Shown here: in pieces, positions 12,877 to 21,123 of the stretch
Position numbering within the stretch: position 1 is the first letter of the stretch
Layout of the letters: each line of letters starts with the position of its first letter
The notes under the pieces: generated by a model
The model's input: the letters and a program-made list of their open reading frames with translations, nothing else
The model's database searches: none
What the model was told of the DNA's origin: nothing
Assembly (NCBI GenBank): GCA_948676835.1
Contig: CAPOZU010000020.1
Coordinates: forward strand, 1-23,202
From: an uncultured Clostridia bacterium
Lineage (GTDB): Bacteria > Bacillota > Clostridia > TANB77 > CAG-508
Reading direction: 5' to 3'
Length of the DNA: 23,202 nt
Made by a program: the position numbers and the translations under genes

Positions 12877-15213
12877 TTGAAAAGCGAAAAAAATAATAAA
12901 AAAATATTAAAGGCAATATGTGTTTCTACTTTTGCACTAGGAATAATGTTTTCAAGAAAAACATTTGCTACTGAATTTGAAGCTATGATTTCTGACGAAT
13001 ACAAAGAATGGATAAATTTACCTACAGAAGAAAGATTAGAGAGCTTTATGCCACAAACAGTATTTGGAGAAGTGCCAGAAGAAATTCTAGAAGAATATAA
13101 TTTTACTACAGAAACTCCACGAGTTATTTCATTATTATTAGGTAATACTAAAAATAACCTAGAAAATGTTGCTGCTACAATTACACAACCAAACTATAGC
13201 CTAAATTCAAGATTAGATTTAAGAGTAGAAAATCAAGGAACAACCACAGAGTGTTGGGCTTTTTCAGCATTAAAATCTTTGGAAACCAATATCGCCATCA
13301 GTAATAATACAAGAGATTTAAAGAACTTTTCTGAGAGACATATGGATTATTCTACTACCAGGACATTTACAGATGGAGTTAATCCAATTGCATACAACAG
13401 AGAACTAGGTAATGGAGGATTACCAGTTGTTGCTAATGGATACCTAGTTAATGGAACAGGAGCGGTTCTTGAAGAGAATATGCCATTTGAAGATAATGAA
13501 AATAAAATTAGTATATCTGAAATAGATAAAAAAGTTGATACTATAGTTACAGATTATATAACATTACCAACGATAAATAAACAGTATACAAAGGATGAAA
13601 AAGGAAATACTGTATCTGTAAAATATACAGATGCTTCAGGAAAAGAATATACTCAAGATGCTTTAAAGGCTGCACGAAATATCATAAAAGAACATTTAGT
13701 TACCAAAGGTGCAATAACATCAATAACAGCTGCTAATCAGAGTAAATATTATGATATAAACAATATATTTAAAGCAACAGCTTATAATTGTAATAGTACT
13801 TCTGAAAGAAGAGATCATGCAATAACTATAGTTGGATGGGATGATAATTATTCAAAACGAAATTTTAAGGATGGTTGTAGACCTTCACAAGATGGGGCAT
13901 ACTTAGTACTAAATTCTTATGGAAGTGAAAATTTTGACCATGGATATATGTATATTTCATATGAAGATTTCTTTATAGAGAGCGAAATATATGGAATTCA
14001 ATCTTCTAGTAAAGTAGATTACGATAAAATTTACCAACATGATTTTTATGGTGGAATTTTTCAGGTAACAGCTAAAGGAATTTCAACAGGATATTATGGA
14101 GCCACTTTTAAAAGAGATAATTCAAAAAATGATTTATTAAATGATGTTGGTGTGACATTATCTAAATATTCTAAGATTGAAATATATGTGAATCCAACTG
14201 GGACAGATATGAAATTAGATGATATGATAAAGATTGGAGAATCACAAGGTGTTTTAGCACCAGGATATCATAGAATAAAAGTTAAGCAAACAGAATTAAC
14301 TTCTGATGAATTTGCAATTGTTGTTAAACAATATAATCAAAATGGAGATTTTTCTTTCCAAGTTGAAGCAAAAGTAAGTGGTACAGCATTTGGAAATGTA
14401 TCTTCAGAAAATAGAAGTTATTTTTCATCAAATGGAAATTCTTGGAGAAAACTATCTGCACTTTCTGTTGGAGGAATTGATATGTCTACAGCAGATGTTT
14501 GTATAAAGGCATTTACAAATGAAAAAGAAAAGCCAACAGAAAAACCACCAGTGGAAGATCCAGAAGATCCACCAGTAACTCCACCAGTGGAAGACCCAGA
14601 AGACCCACCAGTAACACCGCCAGTAGAAGACCCAGAAGACCCACCAGTAACACCACCAGTAGAAGATCCAGAAGATCCACCAGTAACTCCGCCAGTGGAA
14701 GCCCCAGAAGACCCACCAGTAACTCCGCCAGTGGAAGACCCAGAAGACCCACCAGTAACACCGCCAGTAGAAGACCCAGAGGATCCGCCTGAAAATCCAC
14801 CAGTAGAAGATATATTTAAGTCTTCAGAATATGTTATTAAAGATGAATATATATTTAACATCACACATGAAACAACAAAGTCAAAATTTATAAAAAATAT
14901 CACAACAAATTTAAAAATGAAAATTTTTACAGAAGATGATAAAGAGGTAAGTAAAGATAATGATTTAATAAAAACTGGTATGAAATTGAATTTATCAAAT
15001 GGAAAAACTTATAATTTAATTGTTAGAGGGGATATTAATAAAGACGGAAAAGTAACGTTAACTGATATTTCTAAACTGATTCTTCATTACAATGAAAGTA
15101 AAGCTTTTATTCTAAAAGATCCATATTCATTAAAGGCATGTGATATGAATTTTGATGGAGAAATAACTCTAACAGATATATCACAACTTATAATTTTTTA
15201 TAACCATATATAA
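12877..15213 (+). CDS. Secreted C1A (papain-like) cysteine protease with lectin-like region, Pro-rich repeats and dockerin
   Basis: Exported modular protease of 778 residues. A signal peptide ends near TFA-TEF. The papain-type domain has Q120 and C126 (NQGTTTECWAFSA), H314 (DHAITIVGWDD) and N346 (VLNSYGSENF). A beta-rich region of about 365-550 resembles the lectin-like domain often following such C1A domains. Seven 12-residue VEDPEDPPVTPP-type repeats (14551-14802) form a stiff linker. The C-terminus is a type I dockerin with two calcium-binding repeats, GDINKDGKVTLTD (from residue 719) and CDMNFDGEITLTD (from 756). It should dock onto a cohesin. TTG at 12877 is preferred: GGTGAT lies 7 bases upstream and it gives a standard signal peptide. 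An ATG at 12862 overlaps that site. The two cohesin genes follow directly. The substrate is unknown. Confidence 0.9.
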   Translation: MKSEKNNKKILKAICVSTFALGIMFSRKTFATEFEAMISDEYKEWINLPTEERLESFMPQTVFGEVPEEILEEYNFTTETPRVISLLLGNTKNNLENVAATITQPNYSLNSRLDLRVENQGTTTECWAFSALKSLETNIAISNNTRDLKNFSERHMDYSTTRTFTDGVNPIAYNRELGNGGLPVVANGYLVNGTGAVLEENMPFEDNENKISISEIDKKVDTIVTDYITLPTINKQYTKDEKGNTVSVKYTDASGKEYTQDALKAARNIIKEHLVTKGAITSITAANQSKYYDINNIFKATAYNCNSTSERRDHAITIVGWDDNYSKRNFKDGCRPSQDGAYLVLNSYGSENFDHGYMYISYEDFFIESEIYGIQSSSKVDYDKIYQHDFYGGIFQVTAKGISTGYYGATFKRDNSKNDLLNDVGVTLSKYSKIEIYVNPTGTDMKLDDMIKIGESQGVLAPGYHRIKVKQTELTSDEFAIVVKQYNQNGDFSFQVEAKVSGTAFGNVSSENRSYFSSNGNSWRKLSALSVGGIDMSTADVCIKAFTNEKEKPTEKPPVEDPEDPPVTPPVEDPEDPPVTPPVEDPEDPPVTPPVEDPEDPPVTPPVEAPEDPPVTPPVEDPEDPPVTPPVEDPEDPPENPPVEDIFKSSEYVIKDEYIFNITHETTKSKFIKNITTNLKMKIFTEDDKEVSKDNDLIKTGMKLNLSNGKTYNLIVRGDINKDGKVTLTDISKLILHYNESKAFILKDPYSLKACDMNFDGEITLTDISQLIIFYNHI
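14551..14802 (+). repeat. Seven 36-bp in-frame tandem repeats
   Basis: Seven units encode VEDPEDPPVTPP. The fifth has A for D, and the seventh ends in ENPP. The DNA units differ mainly at third positions (GAT/GAC, CCA/CCG, ACT/ACA) and are much richer in GC than their surroundings. Copy number is likely to vary between strains by slippage or recombination. Confidence 0.95.
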
Positions 15214-15263
15214 TTATATATAATCGTGTTATGAAAATGTAATACAAAAGTAAACAAAGAGAC

Positions 15264-15292
15264 TTGATTTTTAAATGCTTAAAAGTTATACT
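15264..15292 (+). promoter_or_regulatory. Predicted promoter of the first cohesin gene
   Basis: TTGATT (15264-15269) and TATACT (15287-15292) with a 17-base spacer, the same combination as before the protease gene. Its position rules out the in-frame codon at 15264 as a translation start. Confidence 0.6.
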
Positions 15293-15311
15293 TAAGGAAA
15301 GGAGTGTTCAA

Positions 15312-16055
15312 ATGAAAAAGAAGTTTTTAAAGATTGTTATTATAATGATAATGCTAGTTATAACATATTCTACAATTGTTAATGCTTTGAGTTTTACAGC
15401 AATAATGGAAACAAATACAACCACAATACCTGAAGCAACTGAGTTTACAGTAACAATTAAAGTATCAAACTTAGATGCTGGACCTAATGGTATAAATGGA
15501 CTTAGTGGTTATATAAAATATAATAAAGATGTTTTTGAAACTATTAATGAATCAAGCGTTGAAGGAATAAATGGATGGAACGCTCAATATGCTAGTGATA
15601 GCCAAAAAGTAACATGTACAAAAACAACATTTGTTAAAACAGAAGAATCTGTTTTTAATGTTACTTTTAAAACTAAAACAGCAATTACTGGAAAAGAAGG
15701 ATTAATACAATTTAATAATATAATTGGTACAAATAGTGATACAGATATTTCTACATCAGATATTTCTACAAAAATTATGGTTGGAACAGCTTCTGGAAAT
15801 ACAGCTAACAAAACAGGAAATACTAAAACAAATACAATACCAGTTATAAACACAACAACAAATAATACAGCTAATAATGCAACAAATAAAGCTAATAATA
15901 CAGGGATATCTTTTGTAAATCAAACAAATACAACTGATGATGATATTCCTTATACAGGAGTTGAAGATAGCTTACCATTCTTAATGGTTGGAATAATAAT
16001 ATTAGCAATAGTATTTTATATAAAAATAGAAAGAATTAATAAAGAATTAAAATAA
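15312..16055 (+). CDS. Surface-anchored cohesin-domain protein, copy 1
   Basis: Displays one cohesin on the cell surface, presumably to bind dockerin-bearing proteins. From ATG 15312 (AAAGGAG seven bases upstream) the protein has 247 residues. It has a signal peptide to about A26, a single cohesin-like beta-sandwich (27-157; FTVTIKVSNLDAG, LSGYIKYNKDVFE, EESVFNVTFKTK), an Asn/Thr-rich linker (about 160-208), IPYTG at 212-216, a membrane helix (about 221-237) and a basic tail. The IPYTG-helix-basic order is that of a sortase sorting signal; without a suitable sortase the helix alone would anchor it. It is ungapped against copy 2 for about 160 residues with more than half identical. The cohesin call rests on fold-level motifs and the neighbouring dockerin. 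Confidence 0.8.
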   Translation: MKKKFLKIVIIMIMLVITYSTIVNALSFTAIMETNTTTIPEATEFTVTIKVSNLDAGPNGINGLSGYIKYNKDVFETINESSVEGINGWNAQYASDSQKVTCTKTTFVKTEESVFNVTFKTKTAITGKEGLIQFNNIIGTNSDTDISTSDISTKIMVGTASGNTANKTGNTKTNTIPVINTTTNNTANNATNKANNTGISFVNQTNTTDDDIPYTGVEDSLPFLMVGIIILAIVFYIKIERINKELK

Positions 16056-16067
16056 TAAAATACAATA

Positions 16068-16101
16068 AAAACACGTAACTATTTGTTACGTGTTTTATTT
16101 T
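16068..16101 (+). terminator. Intrinsic terminator after cohesin copy 1
   Basis: AAAACACGTAAC (16068-16079) and GTTACGTGTTTT (16085-16096) form a perfect 12-bp stem with a TATTT loop, followed by ATTTTTA. It separates the transcripts of the two cohesin genes. Confidence 0.9.
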
Positions 16102-16133
16102 TATAAAAAAGTGAAGAAAATGCTTTAAAATGT

Positions 16134-16162
16134 TTGAAAAAAAATATATCATAATGTATAAT
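16134..16162 (+). promoter_or_regulatory. Strong predicted promoter of the second cohesin gene
   Basis: TTGAAA (16134-16139) and a consensus TATAAT (16157-16162) with a 17-base spacer. It is the best sigma-A-type promoter in the window and may also drive topB, since no terminator separates the two. Confidence 0.75.
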
Positions 16163-16192
16163 ATACGTACTATAAATATAAGGAGTGTTCAA

Positions 16193-16951
16193 ATGAAAAA
16201 GAAAATTTTAAAATTAACTACTATAATTATGTTATTAGTTATAACATATGCTACAATTGCTAGCGCATTAAGTTTAACTGTTTCAATGGAAACAAACAAT
16301 ACTACAATTGCAGAGTCAACAGAATTCACAGTAACAGTTAAAGTATCAAATTTAGATGTTGGTGATAATGGTATAAATTCACTTACAGGAACTTTAAAAT
16401 ATAACAAAGATATTTTTGAAGAAATTACAGATTCAAGTGTTGAGGGATTAAATGGTTGGAATTCTACATTTGAAAAAGATACAGGAAAAATTGTATCAAC
16501 AAAACAAAGCTTTGTAAAATCAGAAGAATCTGTTTTTAATATAACATTAAAAACAAAAGAAAAAGTTACAGGTAAAGAAGGAATAGTTGAGTTTACAGAT
16601 ATTAAAGCTCAAAACAGCGATACACAAATAGATGCTCCAAATATTTCTGTAACAATTCATGTTGGAACTGAATCAGGAAATACTGCTAATACATCAAACA
16701 CAGGAAATTCAGCTACTATACTTCCAATATCAAATAACACAGCAAAAAATAATACAACTAATAATACTACAAATAATACAGCTAATAATGCATCAAAATC
16801 ATATATTAATGCTACAAACGTATTAAATGATAATATACCAGAAACAGGTGTTAAAGACACATTATCAATAGCAATATTTGCAGTAATAATTGTTGCAATA
16901 ATAGTTTTTATTAGAATTGAAAGAATTAACAAAGAAATGAATGATAAATAA
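16193..16951 (+). CDS. Surface-anchored cohesin-domain protein, copy 2
   Basis: Paralogue of the preceding gene: 252 residues, signal peptide to about A26, cohesin-like domain 27-157 (LSLTVSMETN, LTGTLKYNKDIFE, EESVFNITLKTK), Asn/Thr-rich linker (about 165-208), IPETG at 215-219, membrane helix (about 223-240) and basic tail. ATG 16193 is preceded by AGGAGTGTTCAA, identical to the leader of copy 1, so the duplication included the translation start region. Differences cluster in loops (for example 91-106 and 139-152), which could give different dockerin preferences. It has its own strong promoter, and topB follows after 11 bases. Confidence 0.8.
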   Translation: MKKKILKLTTIIMLLVITYATIASALSLTVSMETNNTTIAESTEFTVTVKVSNLDVGDNGINSLTGTLKYNKDIFEEITDSSVEGLNGWNSTFEKDTGKIVSTKQSFVKSEESVFNITLKTKEKVTGKEGIVEFTDIKAQNSDTQIDAPNISVTIHVGTESGNTANTSNTGNSATILPISNNTAKNNTTNNTTNNTANNASKSYINATNVLNDNIPETGVKDTLSIAIFAVIIVAIIVFIRIERINKEMNDK

Positions 16952-16962
16952 GGACAATATAA

Positions 16963-18864
16963 ATGAAATTATTAATAACAGAAAAACCTTCAGTTGCAAT
17001 GGAGTTTGCTAAAGCATTAAAATTAAATTCTCAAAGAAAAAATGGATATATAGAGGATAAAGACTGGATTATAACATGGTGTGTAGGTCATTTAGTAACA
17101 ATGAGTTATCCAGAAGTATATGATGAAAATTTAAAGTTTTGGAGATTAGATACTCTTCCTTTTATTCCAAAGGAATGGAAATATGAAATAATTCCAGCAG
17201 TTGCAAATCAATTTAATATTATACAAAAATTAATGCAAAGAGAAGATATTGAAGTAATTTATAATGCAGGAGACTCTGGAAGAGAAGGAGAATATATACA
17301 AAGATTAGTATTTATGATGGCCAATCCAAACCCTAATGCAGAAATGAAAAGGGTTTGGATTGATTCTCAAACAGAAGAAGAAATACAAAGAGGAATTAAA
17401 GAAGCTAAAGATATGTCTGAATATGATAGTTTATCAGACTCTGCGTATTTAAGAGCAAAAGAGGATTATTTAATAGGTATAAATTTTTCTAGATTGTTAT
17501 CAATAATTTTTGGAAAAAGAATAGCAAAAGATTTAAATGAAGATAAAGTTTCTATTTCTGTTGGTAGAGTTATGACATGTGTGCTTGGGATGGTTGTATC
17601 AAGAGAAAGGGAAATTAGAAATTTTGTTAAAACAAAATATTATAAAGTAATTGGTAATTTTGGAAATGATGAGTCACAATTTAAAGCAGAATGGAAAGTT
17701 ACAGAAAAATCAAAATTATATAATAGCCCAATATTATATAATGAAAGTGGTTTTAAAAAGGAATTAGACAGTAAAGACTTCATATTAAGTTTAGAAAACA
17801 AAAAAGCAATCATTGCAGAGATAAAAAAATCTAAGCAAAAAGAAAATGCACCATTATTATTCAATTTGGCGGAAATACAAAATGAATGTACAAAAGTTTT
17901 TAAAATAAAGCCAGACGAAACATTAGAAATTATTCAAGAACTATATGAGAAGAAATTAGTTACTTATCCAAGAACTGATGCTAGAGTTCTATCAACAGCA
18001 ATAGCAAAAGAAATTGGAAAAAACTTAAATGGATTATTCAAAAATTTTAAAGATGAAGAAATAAATGGCTATATAAAAAAAATGATTGATGAAAAATATA
18101 GCACAAATTTAGTAAAAACGAAATATGTTAATGATAGTAAAATCACAGACCACTATGCTATAATTCCAACAGGTCAAGGATTTGAAAATTACGATAAATT
18201 AACTGATTTAAAGAAGGATGTTTATAAACTTATTGTAAAAAGATTTATTGCAATTTTTTATCCAGCAGCTGAATATAACAAAGTAAGCTTAAGTATAGAT
18301 GTTGAAGGAGAGCAGTTCAATAGTAGTGGAAAAGTTTGCATAAAACAAGGATTTTTAGAAGTATTAAAAAATAGATTAAAAAATGAATCTGATGATGAAA
18401 ATTTAAATATTTTATCAAATTTAAAAAAAGGTCAAGAAATAAAAGTTTTAAATTATGAAATAAAAGATTCAGAAACCTCACCACCTTCTAGATATAATTC
18501 TGGAGGAATGGTTCTAGCAATGGAAAATGCTGGAAAACTAATAGAAGATGAAGCACTAAGAGAGCAAATAAAAGGAGCTGGAATAGGAACTTCTGCAACT
18601 AGAGGTGAAATAATAAAAAAATTAGAAAGAATAAAATATATAGAAATTAATTCAAAAACTCAAATAATAACTCCAACTCAAAAAGGAGAAGCCATATATG
18701 ATATTGTGTTTAAATCAATTCCAGATATGTTAAATCCAAATTTAACAGCCAGTTGGGAAAAAGGGTTAGACATGGTTGCCAAAAAAGAAATTGAGCCAGA
18801 AATATTTATGGAAAAATTGGAAAAGTATATTAATTCTAAAGTAGACAAATTAGTATTGCGTTAG
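16963..18864 (+). CDS. topB: DNA topoisomerase III (type IA)
   Basis: Type IA topoisomerase that passes single strands and resolves replication and recombination intermediates. The TOPRIM domain begins with LLITEKPSVA and has GDSGREGEYIQ with E7, D104 and E108. The catalytic tyrosine is Y335 in LVTYPRTDARVLS. ISVGRVMTCVLG and GIGTSATRGEIIKKL are also diagnostic, the latter near the C-terminal gate domain. At 633 residues it has the core enzyme but no cysteine-rich zinc-finger tail, which fits TopB rather than TopA. The second TOPRIM aspartate of DxD is Gly (DSG), a variant I believe occurs in other Firmicutes. It lies 11 bases after the second cohesin gene and has only a weak GGACA ribosome binding site. 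Confidence 0.92.
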   Translation: MKLLITEKPSVAMEFAKALKLNSQRKNGYIEDKDWIITWCVGHLVTMSYPEVYDENLKFWRLDTLPFIPKEWKYEIIPAVANQFNIIQKLMQREDIEVIYNAGDSGREGEYIQRLVFMMANPNPNAEMKRVWIDSQTEEEIQRGIKEAKDMSEYDSLSDSAYLRAKEDYLIGINFSRLLSIIFGKRIAKDLNEDKVSISVGRVMTCVLGMVVSREREIRNFVKTKYYKVIGNFGNDESQFKAEWKVTEKSKLYNSPILYNESGFKKELDSKDFILSLENKKAIIAEIKKSKQKENAPLLFNLAEIQNECTKVFKIKPDETLEIIQELYEKKLVTYPRTDARVLSTAIAKEIGKNLNGLFKNFKDEEINGYIKKMIDEKYSTNLVKTKYVNDSKITDHYAIIPTGQGFENYDKLTDLKKDVYKLIVKRFIAIFYPAAEYNKVSLSIDVEGEQFNSSGKVCIKQGFLEVLKNRLKNESDDENLNILSNLKKGQEIKVLNYEIKDSETSPPSRYNSGGMVLAMENAGKLIEDEALREQIKGAGIGTSATRGEIIKKLERIKYIEINSKTQIITPTQKGEAIYDIVFKSIPDMLNPNLTASWEKGLDMVAKKEIEPEIFMEKLEKYINSKVDKLVLR

Positions 18865-18868
18865 AACA

Positions 18869-18914
18869 TTTTATGTAAAATCCTCATAATATGTAACATA
18901 AAATTATGAGGAGG
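18869..18914 (+). promoter_or_regulatory. murA leader with two competing hairpins, one covering the ribosome binding site
   Basis: Hairpin A pairs TTTTATGT (18869-18876) with ACATAAAA (18896-18903). Hairpin B pairs TCCTCATAAT (18881-18890) with ATTATGAGGA (18903-18912), perfect over 10 bp. It buries most of the GAGGAGG ribosome binding site (18908-18914) of murA. The two interleave and cannot comfortably form together. No T-run follows, so control would be on translation rather than termination. Confidence 0.55.
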
Positions 18915-18922
18915 TTAAAATA

Positions 18923-20179
18923 ATGTATGATTACATAATTAATGGCGGTAAGAAACTGCATGGTGAAGTTACAATATCAGGTTCTAAAAATGCAAGTTTA
19001 CCTATTTTAGCAGCTACTATTATAAGTGGTAAAACTACTAAATTATATAATGTTCCTAATATAGAAGATGTAAAAATAACACTTAAAATTTTAGAAACAT
19101 TAGGATGTAAAATTAAAAGGGACAAAAATAAAGTAGTAATTAATTCTAAATATATGACAAAAACAAGAATACCAGACGAATTAATGAGAAAGCTCAGATC
19201 ATCTGTAATAATTGCAGGAGCAATTATTGCTAGATTTAAAAATGTAGAATTTTCATATCCAGGAGGATGTGATATAGGAGCTAGACCCATAGATTTACAT
19301 CTTGAAAATTTTAAGAAAATAGGTGTTAATATAAATGAAAATAGTAGTTACATAGAATGTAAATGTGATAAAATATTAACTAAAAATATACAATTAGATT
19401 TTCCAAGTGTAGGAGCAACAGAAAATTTAATGTTAGCTTCTGTGCTTGGAAATCATGAAATAACAATAAATAACTCTGCAATGGAACCAGAAATTGTTGA
19501 TTTAGCCAATTTCTTAAATAGAGCAGGAGCGAAAATTTATGGAGCTGGAACAAACATTATAAAAATAAAAGGTGTAGAACGATTAAAAGAAGTGTCTTAT
19601 AAAATAATGCCAGATAGAATAGAAGCTGGAACTTTTTTAATTGCTGGAGCAATAACAGGAGGTACAATTAAAGTAAATGAGGTTGTTCCTGAGCACATAG
19701 CTCCGGTTGTTGCAAAGCTTAAAGAATGCGGATGTGAGATAATAACAGATAAGAAATCAATATATTTATCTGCTGGAAAGAAAATGAAAGCAGTTGATAT
19801 AAAAACAATGCCATATCCAGGATTTCCAACAGATTTGCAACCTATTTTTTCAACACTACTTACAATAAGTAAAGGCACCTCAATTATTACTGAGAACATC
19901 TTTGAAAATAGATTTAAATTTATTCAAGAAATAAAAAGAATGGGAGCTAAAGCAACAATAGAGGGCAAAACTCTTGTTATAAAAGGAGTAAAAAAACTTC
20001 ATCCTGCAAATGTAGAAAGTACAGATTTAAGAGGAGGAGCTGCTTTAGTTATAGCAGGTCTTTCTGCAAAAGGAAAAACAAGAGTAAAAAAACTACAGTA
20101 TTTACTTAGAGGATATGAAGATTTTGATAAGAAATTAAGATTATTAGGTGCAGATATTATTCGAGAAGAAGGTGATTAG
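18923..20179 (+). CDS. murA: UDP-N-acetylglucosamine 1-carboxyvinyltransferase
   Basis: First committed step of peptidoglycan synthesis, joining PEP enolpyruvate to UDP-GlcNAc in the cytoplasm. K22 and N23 (GSKNASLP) and the catalytic loop YPGGCDIGARPIDLH are present. The loop cysteine is C116, the residue attacked by fosfomycin, so this copy should be sensitive. The 418-residue length is standard, with two inverted alpha/beta domains. GAGGAGG lies 8 bases before the ATG but within a hairpin. The stop codon is followed at once by ftsQ. Firmicutes often carry two paralogues (MurA/MurZ); which one this is cannot be decided. Confidence 0.95.
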   Translation: MYDYIINGGKKLHGEVTISGSKNASLPILAATIISGKTTKLYNVPNIEDVKITLKILETLGCKIKRDKNKVVINSKYMTKTRIPDELMRKLRSSVIIAGAIIARFKNVEFSYPGGCDIGARPIDLHLENFKKIGVNINENSSYIECKCDKILTKNIQLDFPSVGATENLMLASVLGNHEITINNSAMEPEIVDLANFLNRAGAKIYGAGTNIIKIKGVERLKEVSYKIMPDRIEAGTFLIAGAITGGTIKVNEVVPEHIAPVVAKLKECGCEIITDKKSIYLSAGKKMKAVDIKTMPYPGFPTDLQPIFSTLLTISKGTSIITENIFENRFKFIQEIKRMGAKATIEGKTLVIKGVKKLHPANVESTDLRGGAALVIAGLSAKGKTRVKKLQYLLRGYEDFDKKLRLLGADIIREEGD

Positions 20180-20181
20180 AT

Positions 20182-21111
20182 TTGGAAGATGATGAAATTA
20201 TTATTGGAATAACTCCAAAGAAAGATTCTAATAAAAATAAAAAGAAAACAAACAAGTCAAATTCTAAGAAAAAAACTACAAATAATTCTAATTCAAAATC
20301 TAATAAAAAAGTATCAAATAATAATCAAAAATCACAAACTAATAAATCAAAAAAAACTAGTAAAAATGTAACAACAAGAAGGAATTTATTAAAAGTGATT
20401 GGTGTTATCATACTCTTAACTTTTGTAATAATATTGTTGTTTAGTTCTAGTTTATTTAATATTAAAACAATCGAAGTTTCTGGAAATGTAAAATTATCAG
20501 ATGAAAAAATAATAAGTTTATCATCTTTAGAATTATATACAAATATTTTTAATTTTAAAAAAGGAAATATTGTTGAAAAGGTAAAAGAAAATGCTTATAT
20601 CGAATCTGTAAATATTTCAAGAAAGTATCCAAGTACGGTAAACATAGAAGTAGAAGAAAGGGAAGCAAAATACATGTTACAGTTTGCTGATAGCTATGTT
20701 TACATTAATAATCAAGGATATATGTTAGAAATATCTAATGAAAAATTAGAATTACCAGTTTTGGTTGGATTCACTACAGATTTAAGTAATATAAAAGCTG
20801 GAAATAGAATAAATGTAGACGATTTAAAGAAAATGAATACTGTAATAAAAATATATGATAGTGCTAAATTAAATGAATTGAATGAACTAATAACTAAAAT
20901 CGATATATCAAATTCCAAAAATTATTCTATTGAAATGGCAAGCAAAGGAAAAATAATATACTTAGGAGAATGCTCAAATTATTCTGATTTAAAGACTAGA
21001 ATGCTTTATTTAAAGTCAATTTTGGAAAAAACAGAAGGAATGAGTGGAGAACTATTTTTAGATATTGATTTAAATTCTGAAAAAATTCGTTTTAAAGAAA
21101 AAGTAGGATAG
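20182..21111 (+). CDS. ftsQ: Cell division protein FtsQ/DivIB
   Basis: Bitopic divisome protein that bridges early and late division proteins at the septum. The cytoplasmic tail (1-66) is extremely rich in Lys, Asn and Ser. One membrane helix (about 72-92) follows, then an extracellular POTRA domain from FNIKTIEVSGN (about 94-165) and the FtsQ beta domain ending near 305. The 309-residue length fits DivIB. The start is TTG, with AAGGTGAT five to six bases upstream inside the end of murA, and no ATG lies nearby, so coupling to murA translation is likely. Location after a mur gene and before DUF881 genes matches the division cluster of other Firmicutes. Confidence 0.9.
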   Translation: MEDDEIIIGITPKKDSNKNKKKTNKSNSKKKTTNNSNSKSNKKVSNNNQKSQTNKSKKTSKNVTTRRNLLKVIGVIILLTFVIILLFSSSLFNIKTIEVSGNVKLSDEKIISLSSLELYTNIFNFKKGNIVEKVKENAYIESVNISRKYPSTVNIEVEEREAKYMLQFADSYVYINNQGYMLEISNEKLELPVLVGFTTDLSNIKAGNRINVDDLKKMNTVIKIYDSAKLNELNELITKIDISNSKNYSIEMASKGKIIYLGECSNYSDLKTRMLYLKSILEKTEGMSGELFLDIDLNSEKIRFKEKVG

Positions 21112-21123
21112 AAAGGAAATTTA

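Noticed and set aside
14551..14802. CRISPR-like array of 36-bp repeats
   Set aside because: The units are directly tandem without spacers, in frame and coding within a well-defined protease.
14418..14903. Long Gly/Ser/Thr-rich open frame on the minus strand (and a Leu-rich one nearby)
   Set aside because: Both are mirror readings of the 36-bp Pro-rich repeats of the protease gene, with no ribosome binding site or promoter.
16963..18864. TopB as plasmid or conjugative-element cargo
   Set aside because: It is flanked by chromosomal surface and wall genes with matching base composition, and no mobility genes are present.
18869..18914. H-type pseudoknot in the murA leader
   Set aside because: The arms interleave correctly, but there is no linker left to cross the first stem, so both full stems cannot form together; mutually exclusive hairpins fit better.
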